From: Alkalibacterium sp034520745
GTDB lineage: Bacteria > Bacillota > Bacilli > Lactobacillales > Carnobacteriaceae_A
DNA: 64,000 nt
Assembly (NCBI GenBank): GCA_034520745.1
Contig: JAXHNF010000023.1
Location: 1 to 64,000, forward strand
Direction: 5' to 3'
In this document: in pieces, positions 19,254 to 28,279 of the stretch
Numbering within the stretch: the first letter of the stretch is position 1
Layout of the letters: every line of letters begins with the position of its first letter
The notes under the pieces: generated by a model
Told to the model about the DNA's origin: nothing
The model's input: only the letters and a program-made list of their open reading frames with translations
Databases searched by the model: none
Translations under genes and position numbers: made by a program

Positions 19254-20917
19254 TTACTTTCTGAATCCCTTCTTCATCCACCAGGCATTGAGTGCCAGAA
19301 GACCGATCAGAACGCCCCACTCTGCATACGGGATCAGGACCTGAATCACAATCATGATGAATGAAACAATGAAGACAGGGACAAAGAAGATGAGGCTTGC
19401 CATGCAGCCCTGATTCGCTTCTGAGGCTGCGTATTTTCTCGAAAACGGCAGTTCCGTGCTCGAACGGTTCATTTCAAAGTATAAAATCACGCTCAACAGC
19501 AGGAAGCCGTTCATCAGCTGAATCAGGTACGTGAAGCCAGTCAGGATCAGGATCAGCAGGCTGACCAGGCTGTACATCGGCAGCAGGATCTTGATCAGCA
19601 TCACCTTTGTCACCGCGCGGAGAAATGGCCCTTTGGCATGCTTGGGACTGAGTTCGAATAGCCACCGTCCTTTGTAGTTCACGGAAAACTGGGTGGCTAC
19701 CGCGATAATTGGGATGGCCAGCATGGTGAAGTAGGGCAGATACAGAAAGGTCATGCTGTTCTGTTCGGTGACCGGCATGTCCCCCCTTATGCTGTTGAAA
19801 AAGATGACGACCGGAAACACCATCGCACTTGCGATCGACGGATACAGACGCGTCTGAATTCCCGTTCGTTCTTTGTCAGCTGCCAGGTGAAGTGAAAATA
19901 GGCCTTTTCAAGCGAATCGGGACTTAAGATGCTGGCAGCGGTCCTTTCCAGTATCGACCGGTTGGAAGGCTGGACTTTCGCCTTGTTCATCTTCTGAAGG
20001 TTACTGTCGATCTTGTCGTTGTTGTAGTGATAGAGTACGGCGATCCCCAGCGTCCCCGCCACCAGCAGGCCGGTATAGACCACATAAACCATTTGGAGGC
20101 CCTCCTGCAGGATGCCGAACGGCGCAACGAACCACATGGGAAAAAGCAGCGCGTGGCCGAGTGACAGATTCATCTCGACCAGAAACGTTTCAGGATTTAC
20201 GATTTCAAAGATCTGCTGCATCAGGTAGTAGCCCATGACCATGAAGATGGACAGGCCGATCTGGCTGTAGGCGATGATATTCTTGAGACGTTCGCCGTCA
20301 AATTGCTTCAGAACAGTCGCATACATCACGATGGTCAAGCCCAGGGCCCATAAAGCAGCTAGAAACGTCAGGACGATGATCAGAAGGCCGGCGATGAGGC
20401 CATTGAAATAAAAGGTCGCCAGCATCACAGCCAGTCCGGCAGCGAACGTAAAGGAGATCAGGTAAATCGCGATATGGGTCGCTTTAGCTGCCCCGAGCGT
20501 CTTTTGAGACACCGGTTTCGTGCCGATCAGTTCAGAGTCCTTCGTATCAAGCAGGATATTAGAAAAATTGGCCAGCATCGTCGAAAACAGCATGATGAAA
20601 ATATAGCTGAAATAGGTCGTATACTGGAAGACCCAGTTGTCATAGACGAACAGCAGCAGCAGGAAAATGCTGATGATGGCATAGACCCACAGGCTTGAAA
20701 AGAAGTGATTCTTTTCTTCATCCGGTTTCCTGCTGGAACTCATCCCCTGGATTGGTGCTTCTCTGCGGCTGTCCATCATCATTTTCACTTCTAATATCGT
20801 CCGCATCTGCTGGTAGTCGACTCCGAATTTCCGGTACAGCGGCGCCAGCTTGTCAGTTATTTTCAAATAAACCGGCTCTTTCGCCTGTTCACCCATGCCC
20901 AAAATGTCACGCATCAT
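19254..20917 (-). CDS. ABC transporter permease, EcsB-like (one frameshift)
   Basis: A polytopic permease of about 550 residues with 10 or more hydrophobic segments in two blocks, separated by a cytoplasmic linker near residues 300-345. The N-terminal cytoplasmic part is followed by FFSSLWVYAIISIFLLLLFV. One inserted base near 19840 (REFRRV/YPSIASAM) splits it. It overlaps the ATPase gene by 11 nt. The pair resembles B. subtilis EcsAB, which affects secretion and intramembrane proteolysis, but this is judged by length and layout rather than diagnostic motifs. Confidence 0.72.
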
Positions 20918-21695
20918 GAGTGAATTCCCCTTTCATCCCCCGGAGGAACTGATCGGCCAGTGCTTCGTGCTGGTCAAAGCCGGTCAGTGTATTGAAGAGC
21001 TGCTCGAGCGTCCCTGCCGCTTCTTTTTTCAGCTCACTGAAGGGTCCGTCTGCCACGACATATCCGTCATGCAGGATCAGAATGCGGTCACTCAATTTTT
21101 CCACGGTATCCATCACATGCGAGGAATAGAAGATGGTTTTGCCTTCCTGCTTCAGCTTAGCGAGAAGCTCCTTGATGACCTGCACACTGTTGGCATCCAG
21201 ACCGCTCAAGGGTTCATCCCAGAACAGGATATCCGGGTTATGGATCAGACTGGATATGATCAGGACCTTCTGGCGCATGCCTTTGGAAAAGCTGGACAGA
21301 CGCCCATGCAGAGACTCCCTGATGCCCAGTGCATCCATCATTTCAGTCGCTTTTTCGATGATGTCCCCTTCTTCCATCCCGTACAGTTCACCCACGAACA
21401 GCAGATATTCCTTAGCGGTCAAAGTCTCATAGAGCTCGGCATTTTCCGGGACATACCCGATCCGTGCCTTGTAAGATACGTCTCCATTATTCAGCGGTTC
21501 ATTGAATAGACGGATCGTTCCCGTATCCTTTTTCAGCATACCTAAAATTATTTTCACAGTGGTACTTTTTCCCGCACCATTGGGACCGATATAGCCGATG
21601 ATCTCTCCCGGCATTACTGAAAACGTCACGCCCTTGAGTACCGGCGTCCCGTCAAACTGTTTGGTCACATCGACTAATTCTACGATTGGTTCCAT
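20907..21695 (-). CDS. ABC transporter ATP-binding protein, EcsA-like
   Basis: An intact 262-residue ATPase. The Walker A is GYIGPNGAGKST, the Q-loop region GYVPENAELYETLT, the signature FSKGMRQKV (as in EcsA/NatA-type exporters), the Walker B ILFWDEPLSGLD and the switch His in YSSHVMD. AGGGAGG lies upstream of ATG 21695. It partners the overlapping permease. A CPBP membrane protease gene lies divergently next door. Confidence 0.85.
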   Translation of the reverse strand: MEPIVELVDVTKQFDGTPVLKGVTFSVMPGEIIGYIGPNGAGKSTTVKIILGMLKKDTGTIRLFNEPLNNGDVSYKARIGYVPENAELYETLTAKEYLLFVGELYGMEEGDIIEKATEMMDALGIRESLHGRLSSFSKGMRQKVLIISSLIHNPDILFWDEPLSGLDANSVQVIKELLAKLKQEGKTIFYSSHVMDTVEKLSDRILILHDGYVVADGPFSELKKEAAGTLEQLFNTLTGFDQHEALADQFLRGMKGEFTHDA

Positions 21696-21823
21696 ATAAT
21701 CCTCCCTTGAATCACTTTGAGCCTAGTTTATCATAAATAAGGAGGGTTTAGACTTGTTTCTATGATTCCCGAGGCAATTGTGCTAGTCTATATTTATACA
21801 TACACATGAAAGAAGGGAATCAG

Positions 21824-22715
21824 ATGTATCAGAAAACGTTCAAGGATGCTAGACTCTGGGGTCTGCTCGGCTGGACCATCCTTGCATTCATTGGTGTCGT
21901 GATCCTGACGATTGTTCTTTTTCTTGCCTTTGGAACAGAACATTTCTCGTTCATACGTATTTTATCCGACAGCCTGCTTTATTTTCTTGTTTACAAAATA
22001 GTCCTTTCTCTGATGAAAAAACAGGCACTGAGCGTTCAGTCGGTTGCCAAATCCAGCCCCAAAAAGCTGAGCGATCTGATTGAAGATAAGCCGCTGGACA
22101 CTGCTTGTCGCCGTCGTGGCCACCAGCTTTTCAATCTTTCTGCTGACTCTGATTTCCTTTGTACCAGATATTTTCAGAATGCTTACCCCCTACCTTGAAC
22201 AGCTTGCTGCAGAAGACGAGATTCCTGCTGTCTATCTTTTCATCATTGCCGTGATCGTGGCACCAATCGTCGAAGAAATCGTCTTTCGGGGCTACATAAT
22301 GAACAAATGGGTGGATAAGTACTCTGTGAAAAAAGGCGTTATCTTTAGTTCACTGCTCTTTATGATCTTTCACTTTCAGTCGCTCTTTGTCCCGCAGCTG
22401 CTTTTAGGTCTGCTGTGCGGACTGGTTTACGTCAAATACAGCAATTTGTTTTACGCCATTTTCACTCACAGTCTGTACAATTTCCTCGTCATCCTGCCAG
22501 CGCTGCTCCTGCCCGATGACGGGGAAGCAGCCGTTGAAGGGATACTGGCGCTGTCCGAAGAACTTCCCGTTGATTATATTATCTTCTCAGTTATTTTTGT
22601 TATCGGATTGCTGATTACACTCGTTCTTTTCAGAAGACTGTTCCGCTCCATCAGCATTTCTCACAGTCCTTACGTTGAAAATCTGATTGAACAGGAAAAG
22701 CCAGTCACGTATTGA
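21824..22715 (+). CDS. CPBP family intramembrane metalloprotease (frameshifted)
   Basis: A membrane protease of the CAAX/Abi (CPBP) family. It has about eight helices; the glutamate motif EEIVFRG lies near 22275, followed by FHFQ and HSLYNFLV, which provide the metal and catalytic residues. ATG 21824 is preceded by AGAAGGG; the earlier in-frame ATG lacks a ribosome site. A one-base shift near 22095 joins DKPLD to TLLVAVVATSFS. CPBP proteins act in bacteriocin immunity or signal processing; nothing here decides which. The terminator overlaps the last codons. Confidence 0.84.
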
Positions 22716-22736
22716 TCCCACGTGACTGGCTTTTTT
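22697..22736. terminator. Terminator overlapping the end of the CPBP gene
   Basis: AAAGCCAGTCACGT pairs with ACGTGACTGGCTTT followed by a T-run. It is usable by both convergent genes. Confidence 0.9.
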
Positions 22737-22744
22737 ACACTCTC

Positions 22745-23398
22745 TTATTGTCCTTCCCATTCATTAAAGAACTGGGTCAGGTAGTCTTCCATGAAGGCAT
22801 GCCGCTCTTGTGCGATTTTTCTGGCTGCTTCAGTGTTCATCAGATCTTTCAGCTTCAGAAGCTTCTCGTAAAAATGATGAACGGCGCTCGTTTCACCCGT
22901 GCGGTATTCTTCTTCCGTCATGCTTTCCCTGACGGACAGTTCCGGGTCGAACAGTAAATTACCTTTGCTGCCGGCATAGGCAAAACAGCGCGCGATACCG
23001 ATGGCTCCGATGGCATCCAGGCGGTCGGCGTCCTGGACCACCTGCGCCTCGATCGTCTGGACTTTTTTATTGTTGCCGCCCTTATAAGAAATGGTTTCAA
23101 TGATTTCAAAGATCCGTTCACTGTCCGAAGACGTTACGCCGACGCCCTCCAGCCAGTACATGACCTCCTGGACCGCCTCTTCCTTGTTCGACACCAGCTT
23201 GTCATCGATCAGGTCGTGCAGCAGCGCCGCCATTTCAACGATGAAGCGGTTGGCCTGCTCTTGCTCGGCAAGTCTGACAGCGACTTTCCAGACGCGTTCG
23301 ATATGGTACCAGTCGTGTCCTGTTCCTTCGTTCAACAATTTTTCCTTTACCATCTGTTTTGTATCGCTGATTATTGCTTCATTGTACATCGACGTCAT
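22745..23398 (-). CDS. HD domain phosphohydrolase (YpgQ/YedJ-like)
   Basis: An intact 217-residue metal-dependent phosphohydrolase. HD residues: GHDWYHIERV, MAALLHDLIDDK and the distal QDADRLDAIGAIGIAR. It ends in MEDYLTQFFNEWEGQ, as in the YpgQ/YedJ group, which hydrolyses nucleoside triphosphates in vitro. GAAGGATG precedes ATG 23398. Regulation is not evident. Confidence 0.85.
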   Translation of the reverse strand: MTSMYNEAIISDTKQMVKEKLLNEGTGHDWYHIERVWKVAVRLAEQEQANRFIVEMAALLHDLIDDKLVSNKEEAVQEVMYWLEGVGVTSSDSERIFEIIETISYKGGNNKKVQTIEAQVVQDADRLDAIGAIGIARCFAYAGSKGNLLFDPELSVRESMTEEEYRTGETSAVHHFYEKLLKLKDLMNTEAARKIAQERHAFMEDYLTQFFNEWEGQ

Positions 23399-23551
23399 CC
23401 TTCTTCTTTTTTACCCACTTTAACACATTCAGATAGATAACACCTTAAAATACCAGGGCGTTTTTTAAATTTAGTTACGTGTTTAGTTATGAAGTCAGGG
23501 CGCATACAATAGGAACTCGAATTGATGCAGGACCTTCAGTTGCTGCAATAG

Positions 23552-23579
23552 AAAAGAAGAGTCACGGAGACTCTTCTTT
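23552..23579. terminator. Terminator downstream of the PepSY lipoprotein gene
   Basis: AAAGAAGAGTC pairs with GACTCTTCTTT around a 5-6 nt loop. Confidence 0.8.
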
Positions 23580-23613
23580 CAGCTTATTATTCACTTCGCA
23601 TTTAATGATCTAA

Positions 23614-24298
23614 TTAAAGGACGTCACCGGTCATTGCATCGATTTTCTGATCGTTGCCGTCTTCTATATCGATGTCATAAATCGTCTGACCGTTCTCAAC
23701 TTCCAGTTCCCATTCTTCCACATAACCGGATCCGCTTGCTTCCAGTGCCGCTTCCATTGCTTCCTGGGGCGTGATGATGCCTTCCAGTTCAAGGATATCT
23801 TCGGTGTCACTGTCTTCATCCTGTTCCTGTTCGATGATTTCACTCGTCTCGGCATCAACGTCCAGTTCATAGTCAAAGTTGTCGTCCCATCCTTCAAACG
23901 AATAGACATAGCGGCCATCGTCTTCTTCAAAATGAATCGAATCGATATTGATCTCTTCGCTGCCGAATGTCTCATAAAAGATATCGATGGAACTGTTCAA
24001 GGTTACGGGCAACTCAAGGCCGTCGACCCCCGGCGTATCCATTGCACTTGTCGGTTCGTCTACTTCATCTATATCATCCGTGTCATCCATCGTTGAATCG
24101 TCCGTTCCATCCATGTCGTCTGTCTCTCCCCCTGTATCATCAGGCTGTTCTTCCACAGGTTCCGTGTCATCCATTTCGGTAGTATCATCCTCGATCGGGT
24201 TCGGATCTGTCTGAGTATCGTCTGTTCCGCAGCGCTGCGAGCATCAGGCCTGCCGATAAAGAGAGCAGACTGATTTTTACTGAATTTGTGTGTGACAA
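23614..24298 (-). CDS. Acidic PepSY-domain lipoprotein (frameshifted near the lipobox)
   Basis: An extracytoplasmic lipoprotein. TTG 24298 is preferred because GGAGG is 8 nt upstream; ATG 24304 is only 2 nt from it. A signal sequence leads to LMLAAC once one extra base in the run GCGCTGC (near 24232) is removed. Then comes a linker of about 70 residues almost wholly D/E/T/P, and two PepSY-like repeats (about 23780-23980 and 23620-23770) with the pattern YVYSFEGWD..YELDVDAETSEI and EWELEVENGQTIYDIDIED. PepSY domains inhibit peptidases or bind partners; the exact role is unknown. Confidence 0.75.
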
Positions 24299-24395
24299 TT
24301 CCATTCCCTCCTTAAAGAGATTTTCTTTACTCTACTTATATCTTACCAAGGATAGTAACTTTATTCTGTATTAACGCTTGAGTTTTTAAAGCATG

Positions 24396-24431
24396 CGAAA
24401 AAGACCTCACTGCCGAAGAGTGAGGCCTTCT
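24396..24431 (-). terminator. Terminator of the cstR operon
   Basis: On the minus strand GGCCTCACT pairs with AGTGAGGTC over TCTTCGGC, then TTTTTCGC. Confidence 0.85.
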
Positions 24432-24446
24432 CTTAGTGATACCAGA

Positions 24447-24707
24447 TCACTTTTTGATTACCAGTTGTATCGCTTTTTGAATTTTTTCTGCCTGTTCTTT
24501 TGGATCCGCATCGGGATTTTCCACACATTGCTTCAAGTTCTCCGCAACGATCAGTCCCATGATGCGGTCCACACTTGAACGGACAGCCGACAATTGTGTG
24601 ACAAGATCTGAACATTCCTTTTCCTCTTCCAACATCCGCTGAATGCCTCTGATCTGACCTTCCGTCCGTTTCAAGCGATTAAGAATGCTTTTGTCACATT
24701 TTACCAT
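24447..24707 (-). CDS. cstR: CsoR/RcnR family persulfide sensor, CstR type
   Basis: An 86-residue all-helical repressor. Cys near residue 32 (EKECSDLV) and near 61 (ENLKQCVE) match the CstR pair. The His of copper-sensing CsoR, four residues before the second Cys, is replaced by Asn. That points to persulfide rather than Cu(I) sensing. ATG 24707 (MVKCDKS) lies 1 nt from the rhodanese stop. It is the last gene of the operon it presumably represses, and two CstR-like operators lie in the promoter at 27030-27067. Confidence 0.85.
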   Translation of the reverse strand: MVKCDKSILNRLKRTEGQIRGIQRMLEEEKECSDLVTQLSAVRSSVDRIMGLIVAENLKQCVENPDADPKEQAEKIQKAIQLVIKK

Positions 24708-24708
24708 G

Positions 24709-25005
24709 TTATTCGATGTCCCCTCTCCAGGCGGACATGCCACCCATCACGTTAACTACATTATACCCGTTATTGCCCAGGAAGTCACACGCAACTGACG
24801 AGCGGGCACCGGATAGACAGACGACGTGATGCTCTTTTGATTTATCGATTTTGTCGATATGCTGTGCAAATTCACTTAACGGAACATTGATCGCTCCCGG
24901 AATGTGTCCGGATGAGAATTCACCCGCTTCTCTGACATCGATGATGTTCAAGTCTTCTTTTCGCTGTTTTTGTCCAAATTCATCCATACTGACAGAATTA
25001 AACAT
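24709..25005 (-). CDS. Single-domain rhodanese sulfurtransferase
   Basis: 98 residues, intact. Rhodanese fold signatures IIDVREAGEFSSGHIPGAIN and the active loop VVCLSGARSS with the catalytic Cys. It transfers persulfide sulfur. It overlaps the end of the CoA-disulfide reductase gene by 8 nt and precedes cstR, so it belongs to the persulfide detoxification operon. Confidence 0.88.
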   Translation of the reverse strand: MFNSVSMDEFGQKQRKEDLNIIDVREAGEFSSGHIPGAINVPLSEFAQHIDKIDKSKEHHVVCLSGARSSVACDFLGNNGYNVVNVMGGMSAWRGDIE

Positions 25006-26680
25006 TGTTGATTTCCTCCAGTTTTACAGTTTCAAGTTCTTCAGGTTTCACTGTCTGATAAAGCGCATAGGCCCCGTCCAGGTTTTTCACATTGAAGCCC
25101 AGCTGTTTAAGCAGACGCTCGCCGATATAGCTGCGCTGCCCACTGCGGCAGCTGATGACGTACGTCTGATTTTTATCCAGTTCATTCACGCGGTCACGCA
25201 GATCGTTGAGCGGGATATTGACTGAATCAGGGAAGCGACCAGATTCTGCCAGTTCTGCTTCACTGCGGACATCGAGAAGAATCGCACCGTTCTCGAGTTC
25301 GTCGTTCAGTTCGTGCCACTGGACAGTATCACTCATGCCTTCCATGATATTCAGCGCAGCGTAACCGATCATGTTGACTGGGTCTTTTGCTGAACCAAAT
25401 GGCGGTGCATACGTGAATTCCAGTTCAGGCAGGTCATAGACCGTCAATCCGGCTTTGATTGCTGTAGAGATGATATCAATACGTTTATCAACACCATTGA
25501 CACCAACGGCCTGGGCACCATAGATAGTCCCGTCTTCAGGATTGAATACAAGTTTCAGGGTGATATCTGTTGCACCAGGATAATAACTGGCGTGATCCTT
25601 GCTCAATGTGTGCACCGATGCAACATTTAAGCCTGACATTTTTGCCACGCGTTCATTTAAACCAGCTGATGCCGCAGTAATTCCAAATGCACGAACAATA
25701 GCTGTGCCGATACTTCCTTTGTTCTTGCGTTTCATCCCGGCTATTACATCAGCAACCTGACGTCCCTGACGGTTAGCTGGTGAAGCAAGTGAAATCAATG
25801 CATCGCTGCCTGTAATCTGGTTTTTAACAACGATCGCATCACCGACTGCGTAGATGTCAGAAACATTTGTTTCGTAATTTTCATCCACTAAAATACCGCC
25901 TCGGAAACCAAGCTCGATTCCGGCAGATTCTGCCAATGTGTTTTCAGGCTGTACACCTACGGACATAACGGTCATGTCTGTTTCCAGTTCACTTCCATCT
26001 TCCAGGATCACGCGCTGTCCCTTATCTTTAAAGGCAACGGCCGATTGAGACGTAATGATTTTAATGTCATTTTCTTCTATTTCGTTCTCAACAAAAGCAG
26101 CCATTTCTTCATCTAATGGCGGTAAAACTTGAGGTGCTTTTTCAACGATGACAACGTCAATGCCTCGGTGTTTCAGATTTTCGGCCATTTCGATACCGAT
26201 GAATCCGGCACCTATGACAACAGCTTTTTGAGGATCCGTTCCATCAATACGTTTCATGATTTTATCCAGATCAGGAACGTTTCTCAACGTATACACATTG
26301 TCCGTCTCATTTAATCCTTCAATTGGAGGAACGAACGGTCTTGCTCCAGGTGACAGGATCAGTTTATCGTAACTTTCAGTTGAGACTTCACCGTTACTTT
26401 GAACGGATACCGTTTTATCTTCCGGATTGATGGACAGGACTTCATGGTTCGGTCTGACGTCCAAGCGGAAACGGTCATACAGCGCTTCAGGTGTCTGAAC
26501 CAGTAATTTACTGCGGTCATCGATTTCTCCAGATACATAATAAGGCAGCCCGCAGTTTGCAAAAGAGACATAGGGACCTTTTTCAAAAATAACGATTTCT
26601 GCATTTTCATCTAAACGGCGCAGACGCGTTGCGGCTGACATGCCACCAGCGACACCACCGACAATAACTACTTTACTCAT
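24998..26680 (-). CDS. CoA-disulfide reductase with C-terminal rhodanese domain (CDR-RHD)
   Basis: An intact 560-residue FAD/NAD(P)H flavoprotein. FAD-binding VVIVGGVAGGMSAATRLRRL, redox Cys in SFANCGLPYYVSG, second nucleotide-binding motif AVVIGAGFIGIEMAENL, FAD motif IYAVGDA, dimerisation domain, then a rhodanese domain from about residue 460 with the active Cys in YVISCRSGQRS. It reduces CoA disulfides or CoA persulfides and hands sulfur to the fused rhodanese. It is encoded between two separate rhodanese genes with 1-8 nt spacing. Confidence 0.93.
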   Translation of the reverse strand: MSKVVIVGGVAGGMSAATRLRRLDENAEIVIFEKGPYVSFANCGLPYYVSGEIDDRSKLLVQTPEALYDRFRLDVRPNHEVLSINPEDKTVSVQSNGEVSTESYDKLILSPGARPFVPPIEGLNETDNVYTLRNVPDLDKIMKRIDGTDPQKAVVIGAGFIGIEMAENLKHRGIDVVIVEKAPQVLPPLDEEMAAFVENEIEENDIKIITSQSAVAFKDKGQRVILEDGSELETDMTVMSVGVQPENTLAESAGIELGFRGGILVDENYETNVSDIYAVGDAIVVKNQITGSDALISLASPANRQGRQVADVIAGMKRKNKGSIGTAIVRAFGITAASAGLNERVAKMSGLNVASVHTLSKDHASYYPGATDITLKLVFNPEDGTIYGAQAVGVNGVDKRIDIISTAIKAGLTVYDLPELEFTYAPPFGSAKDPVNMIGYAALNIMEGMSDTVQWHELNDELENGAILLDVRSEAELAESGRFPDSVNIPLNDLRDRVNELDKNQTYVISCRSGQRSYIGERLLKQLGFNVKNLDGAYALYQTVKPEELETVKLEEINNV

Positions 26681-26681
26681 A

Positions 26682-26999
26682 TTATAATTTTCCTCCTCTT
26701 ACTGTTCCGTTCCACTGATTCATTCCGCCACGGACATTCACTACATCAAAACCTTTTTTCTGAAGTGCTGTCGCAGCGCGTTTGCTTCTCATACCTGACT
26801 GACAGATGACATAGAGTTTATCATCTGTCTTGCCTTTATACTGTTCTATTTTATTTAACGGGAAGTTTTTCGATCCCGGAATATGCCCCAGACGGTATTC
26901 GCCCGGCATGCGCACATCTAATATCGTAGGTTTATTACTTAAATCTGCTTCTAACTGACTGGCAGTCACACTTGGTATACGATTGAATAATCCAAACAA
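26682..26999 (-). CDS. Rhodanese-like protein, first gene of the cst-type operon
   Basis: 105 residues. After a short hydrophobic N-terminus (MFGLFNRIPSV) it has ILDVRMPGEYRLGHIPGSKN and the active loop YVICQSGMRSKRA. It is separated from the reductase by 1 nt and is the promoter-proximal gene below the two CstR-type operators. It could accept persulfide sulfur before the CDR-RHD step. Confidence 0.88.
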   Translation of the reverse strand: MFGLFNRIPSVTASQLEADLSNKPTILDVRMPGEYRLGHIPGSKNFPLNKIEQYKGKTDDKLYVICQSGMRSKRAATALQKKGFDVVNVRGGMNQWNGTVRGGKL

Positions 27000-27029
27000 G
27001 CTTATCTCCTCAACTTTCTGTTTGTTTAA

Positions 27030-27072
27030 ATACCCTACCAGGTATACTATACCCTGTAACTTGGTATGTCAA
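27030..27072 (-). promoter_or_regulatory. Promoter with two CstR-type operators
   Basis: On the minus strand TTGACA (27067-27072) and TAGTAT (27044-27049) are 17 bp apart. ATACCCTACCAGGTAT (27030-27045) and ATACCCTGTAACTTGGTAT (27049-27067) both have the ATACC...GGTAT arms recognised by CsoR/CstR proteins. One covers the -10, the other the spacer, so binding would block RNA polymerase. Confidence 0.85.
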
Positions 27073-27152
27073 GGGCTGAAATGAAATTATCTTCAAAAAG
27101 TCTTCATTCTTTTAGGGTATAATGGTATAAAAGCAGTAAAGGAGTGACAATA

Positions 27153-28109
27153 TTGAACAAATTGACGAAATGGGGGCTGCTCGGTGCAGCAGGCCTGTCG
27201 ACCGGTTTCTTTACATATGCGAGTGCCTATTTATATAAAAGCGCCGTAAGTATAAGTAAAAAAGATTTCCTCGATGACTACAGTATGGAAAAGATCTACC
27301 CCGATGACCCATGGGCGATCGAAAAGGAATGGTACCAGTCGGTGGAAAAAGAAATTCTACTTCAACGAGCTACCGACGGACTGCTACTATCAAGCCTGTT
27401 CATCCCGGCTGAAGAGAACTCAAAAAAAGTCGCCATTATTGCTCACGGATACAGCGGCAGCAACCGCGACATGGCGCCTTGGGCCAAACTGTTCCATGAT
27501 ATGGGCTTCAATCTCCTGCTCCCGGACGCCAGAGGACACGGCGAAAGTGAAGGTGACTACATCGGCTTCGGCTGGCACGAACGGAAAGATTATTTACTTT
27601 GGATCAGACAGATGATTGACAGGCTGGGCGATGAGTCAGAAGTGATCCTCTACGGTCTCAGCATGGGCGGTGCGACGGTCCTGAACGTCAGCGGAGAAGC
27701 GCTGCCTTCCAATGTCAAAGCGATCGTTGAAGACTGCGGCTACAGTTCGGTGTCAAGTGAAATGGCGCATCAACTGAAGCTTTTGTACAAGCTTCCCCAG
27801 TACCCTTTTATTCCCCTGACCAGTTTCATCACTAAATTAAAGGCCGGTTACTGGTTCGGTGAAGCTAATCCCGAAAAACAGGTCCAGAAGAGTCTCACCC
27901 CGATCCTCTTTATTCACGGTGAAGAAGATACCTTCGTGCCGACCCACATGGCGCATGACTTGTATCAGGCTGCCGGCGGTCCAAAAGAGTTGTATATCGT
28001 TCCGGAAGCAAAACACGCCTACGGGTATGTGACAAACAAGGAAGAATACCGGTATCGTATCAGAGACTTCTTATCGCGTCACCTTTCTCGTGTAAATCAG
28101 ACAGATTGA
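27153..28109 (+). CDS. Alpha/beta hydrolase with N-terminal membrane anchor
   Basis: 318 residues from TTG 27153 (AAAGGAG at 8 nt). The hydrophobic N-terminus (WGLLGAAGLSTGFFTYASAYLY) is likely an anchor or uncleaved signal. Catalytic blocks: oxyanion IIAHGYSGSN, nucleophile elbow YGLSMGGATVL, acid in FIHGEEDTFVP and His in EAKHAYGY. The DARGHGESEG motif places it with the BAAT/peptidase S9-like serine hydrolases, probably acting on the cell surface. The substrate is unknown. It diverges from the cst-type operon. Confidence 0.85.
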   Translation: MNKLTKWGLLGAAGLSTGFFTYASAYLYKSAVSISKKDFLDDYSMEKIYPDDPWAIEKEWYQSVEKEILLQRATDGLLLSSLFIPAEENSKKVAIIAHGYSGSNRDMAPWAKLFHDMGFNLLLPDARGHGESEGDYIGFGWHERKDYLLWIRQMIDRLGDESEVILYGLSMGGATVLNVSGEALPSNVKAIVEDCGYSSVSSEMAHQLKLLYKLPQYPFIPLTSFITKLKAGYWFGEANPEKQVQKSLTPILFIHGEEDTFVPTHMAHDLYQAAGGPKELYIVPEAKHAYGYVTNKEEYRYRIRDFLSRHLSRVNQTD

Positions 28110-28213
28110 GATGCAGAACACGCTCTTATATTGATAGTTGAGACAATTCATCTCGTTCTACTTTTAGAACCTGTCACTAAAGTGATATTCATCAAAACAG
28201 GCTTAATATGCAC

Positions 28214-28272
28214 AAAAACGCCGGGAGGAGCGTTTCTTTCAGACAAAGAAAGGCCTCTTCCGGCGTTTTTTC
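28214..28272. terminator. Bidirectional terminator
   Basis: AAAAACGCCGG pairs with CCGGCGTTTTT over an imperfect extended stem (GAGGAGCGTTTCTTT against AAAGAAAGGCCTCTT). It lies between two convergent genes. Confidence 0.88.
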
Positions 28273-28279
28273 AATTAAC

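Noticed and set aside
20895..21509. 204-codon frame antisense to the EcsA-like ATPase
   Set aside because: All ABC motifs are on the minus strand; the plus frame is an artefact of codon bias.
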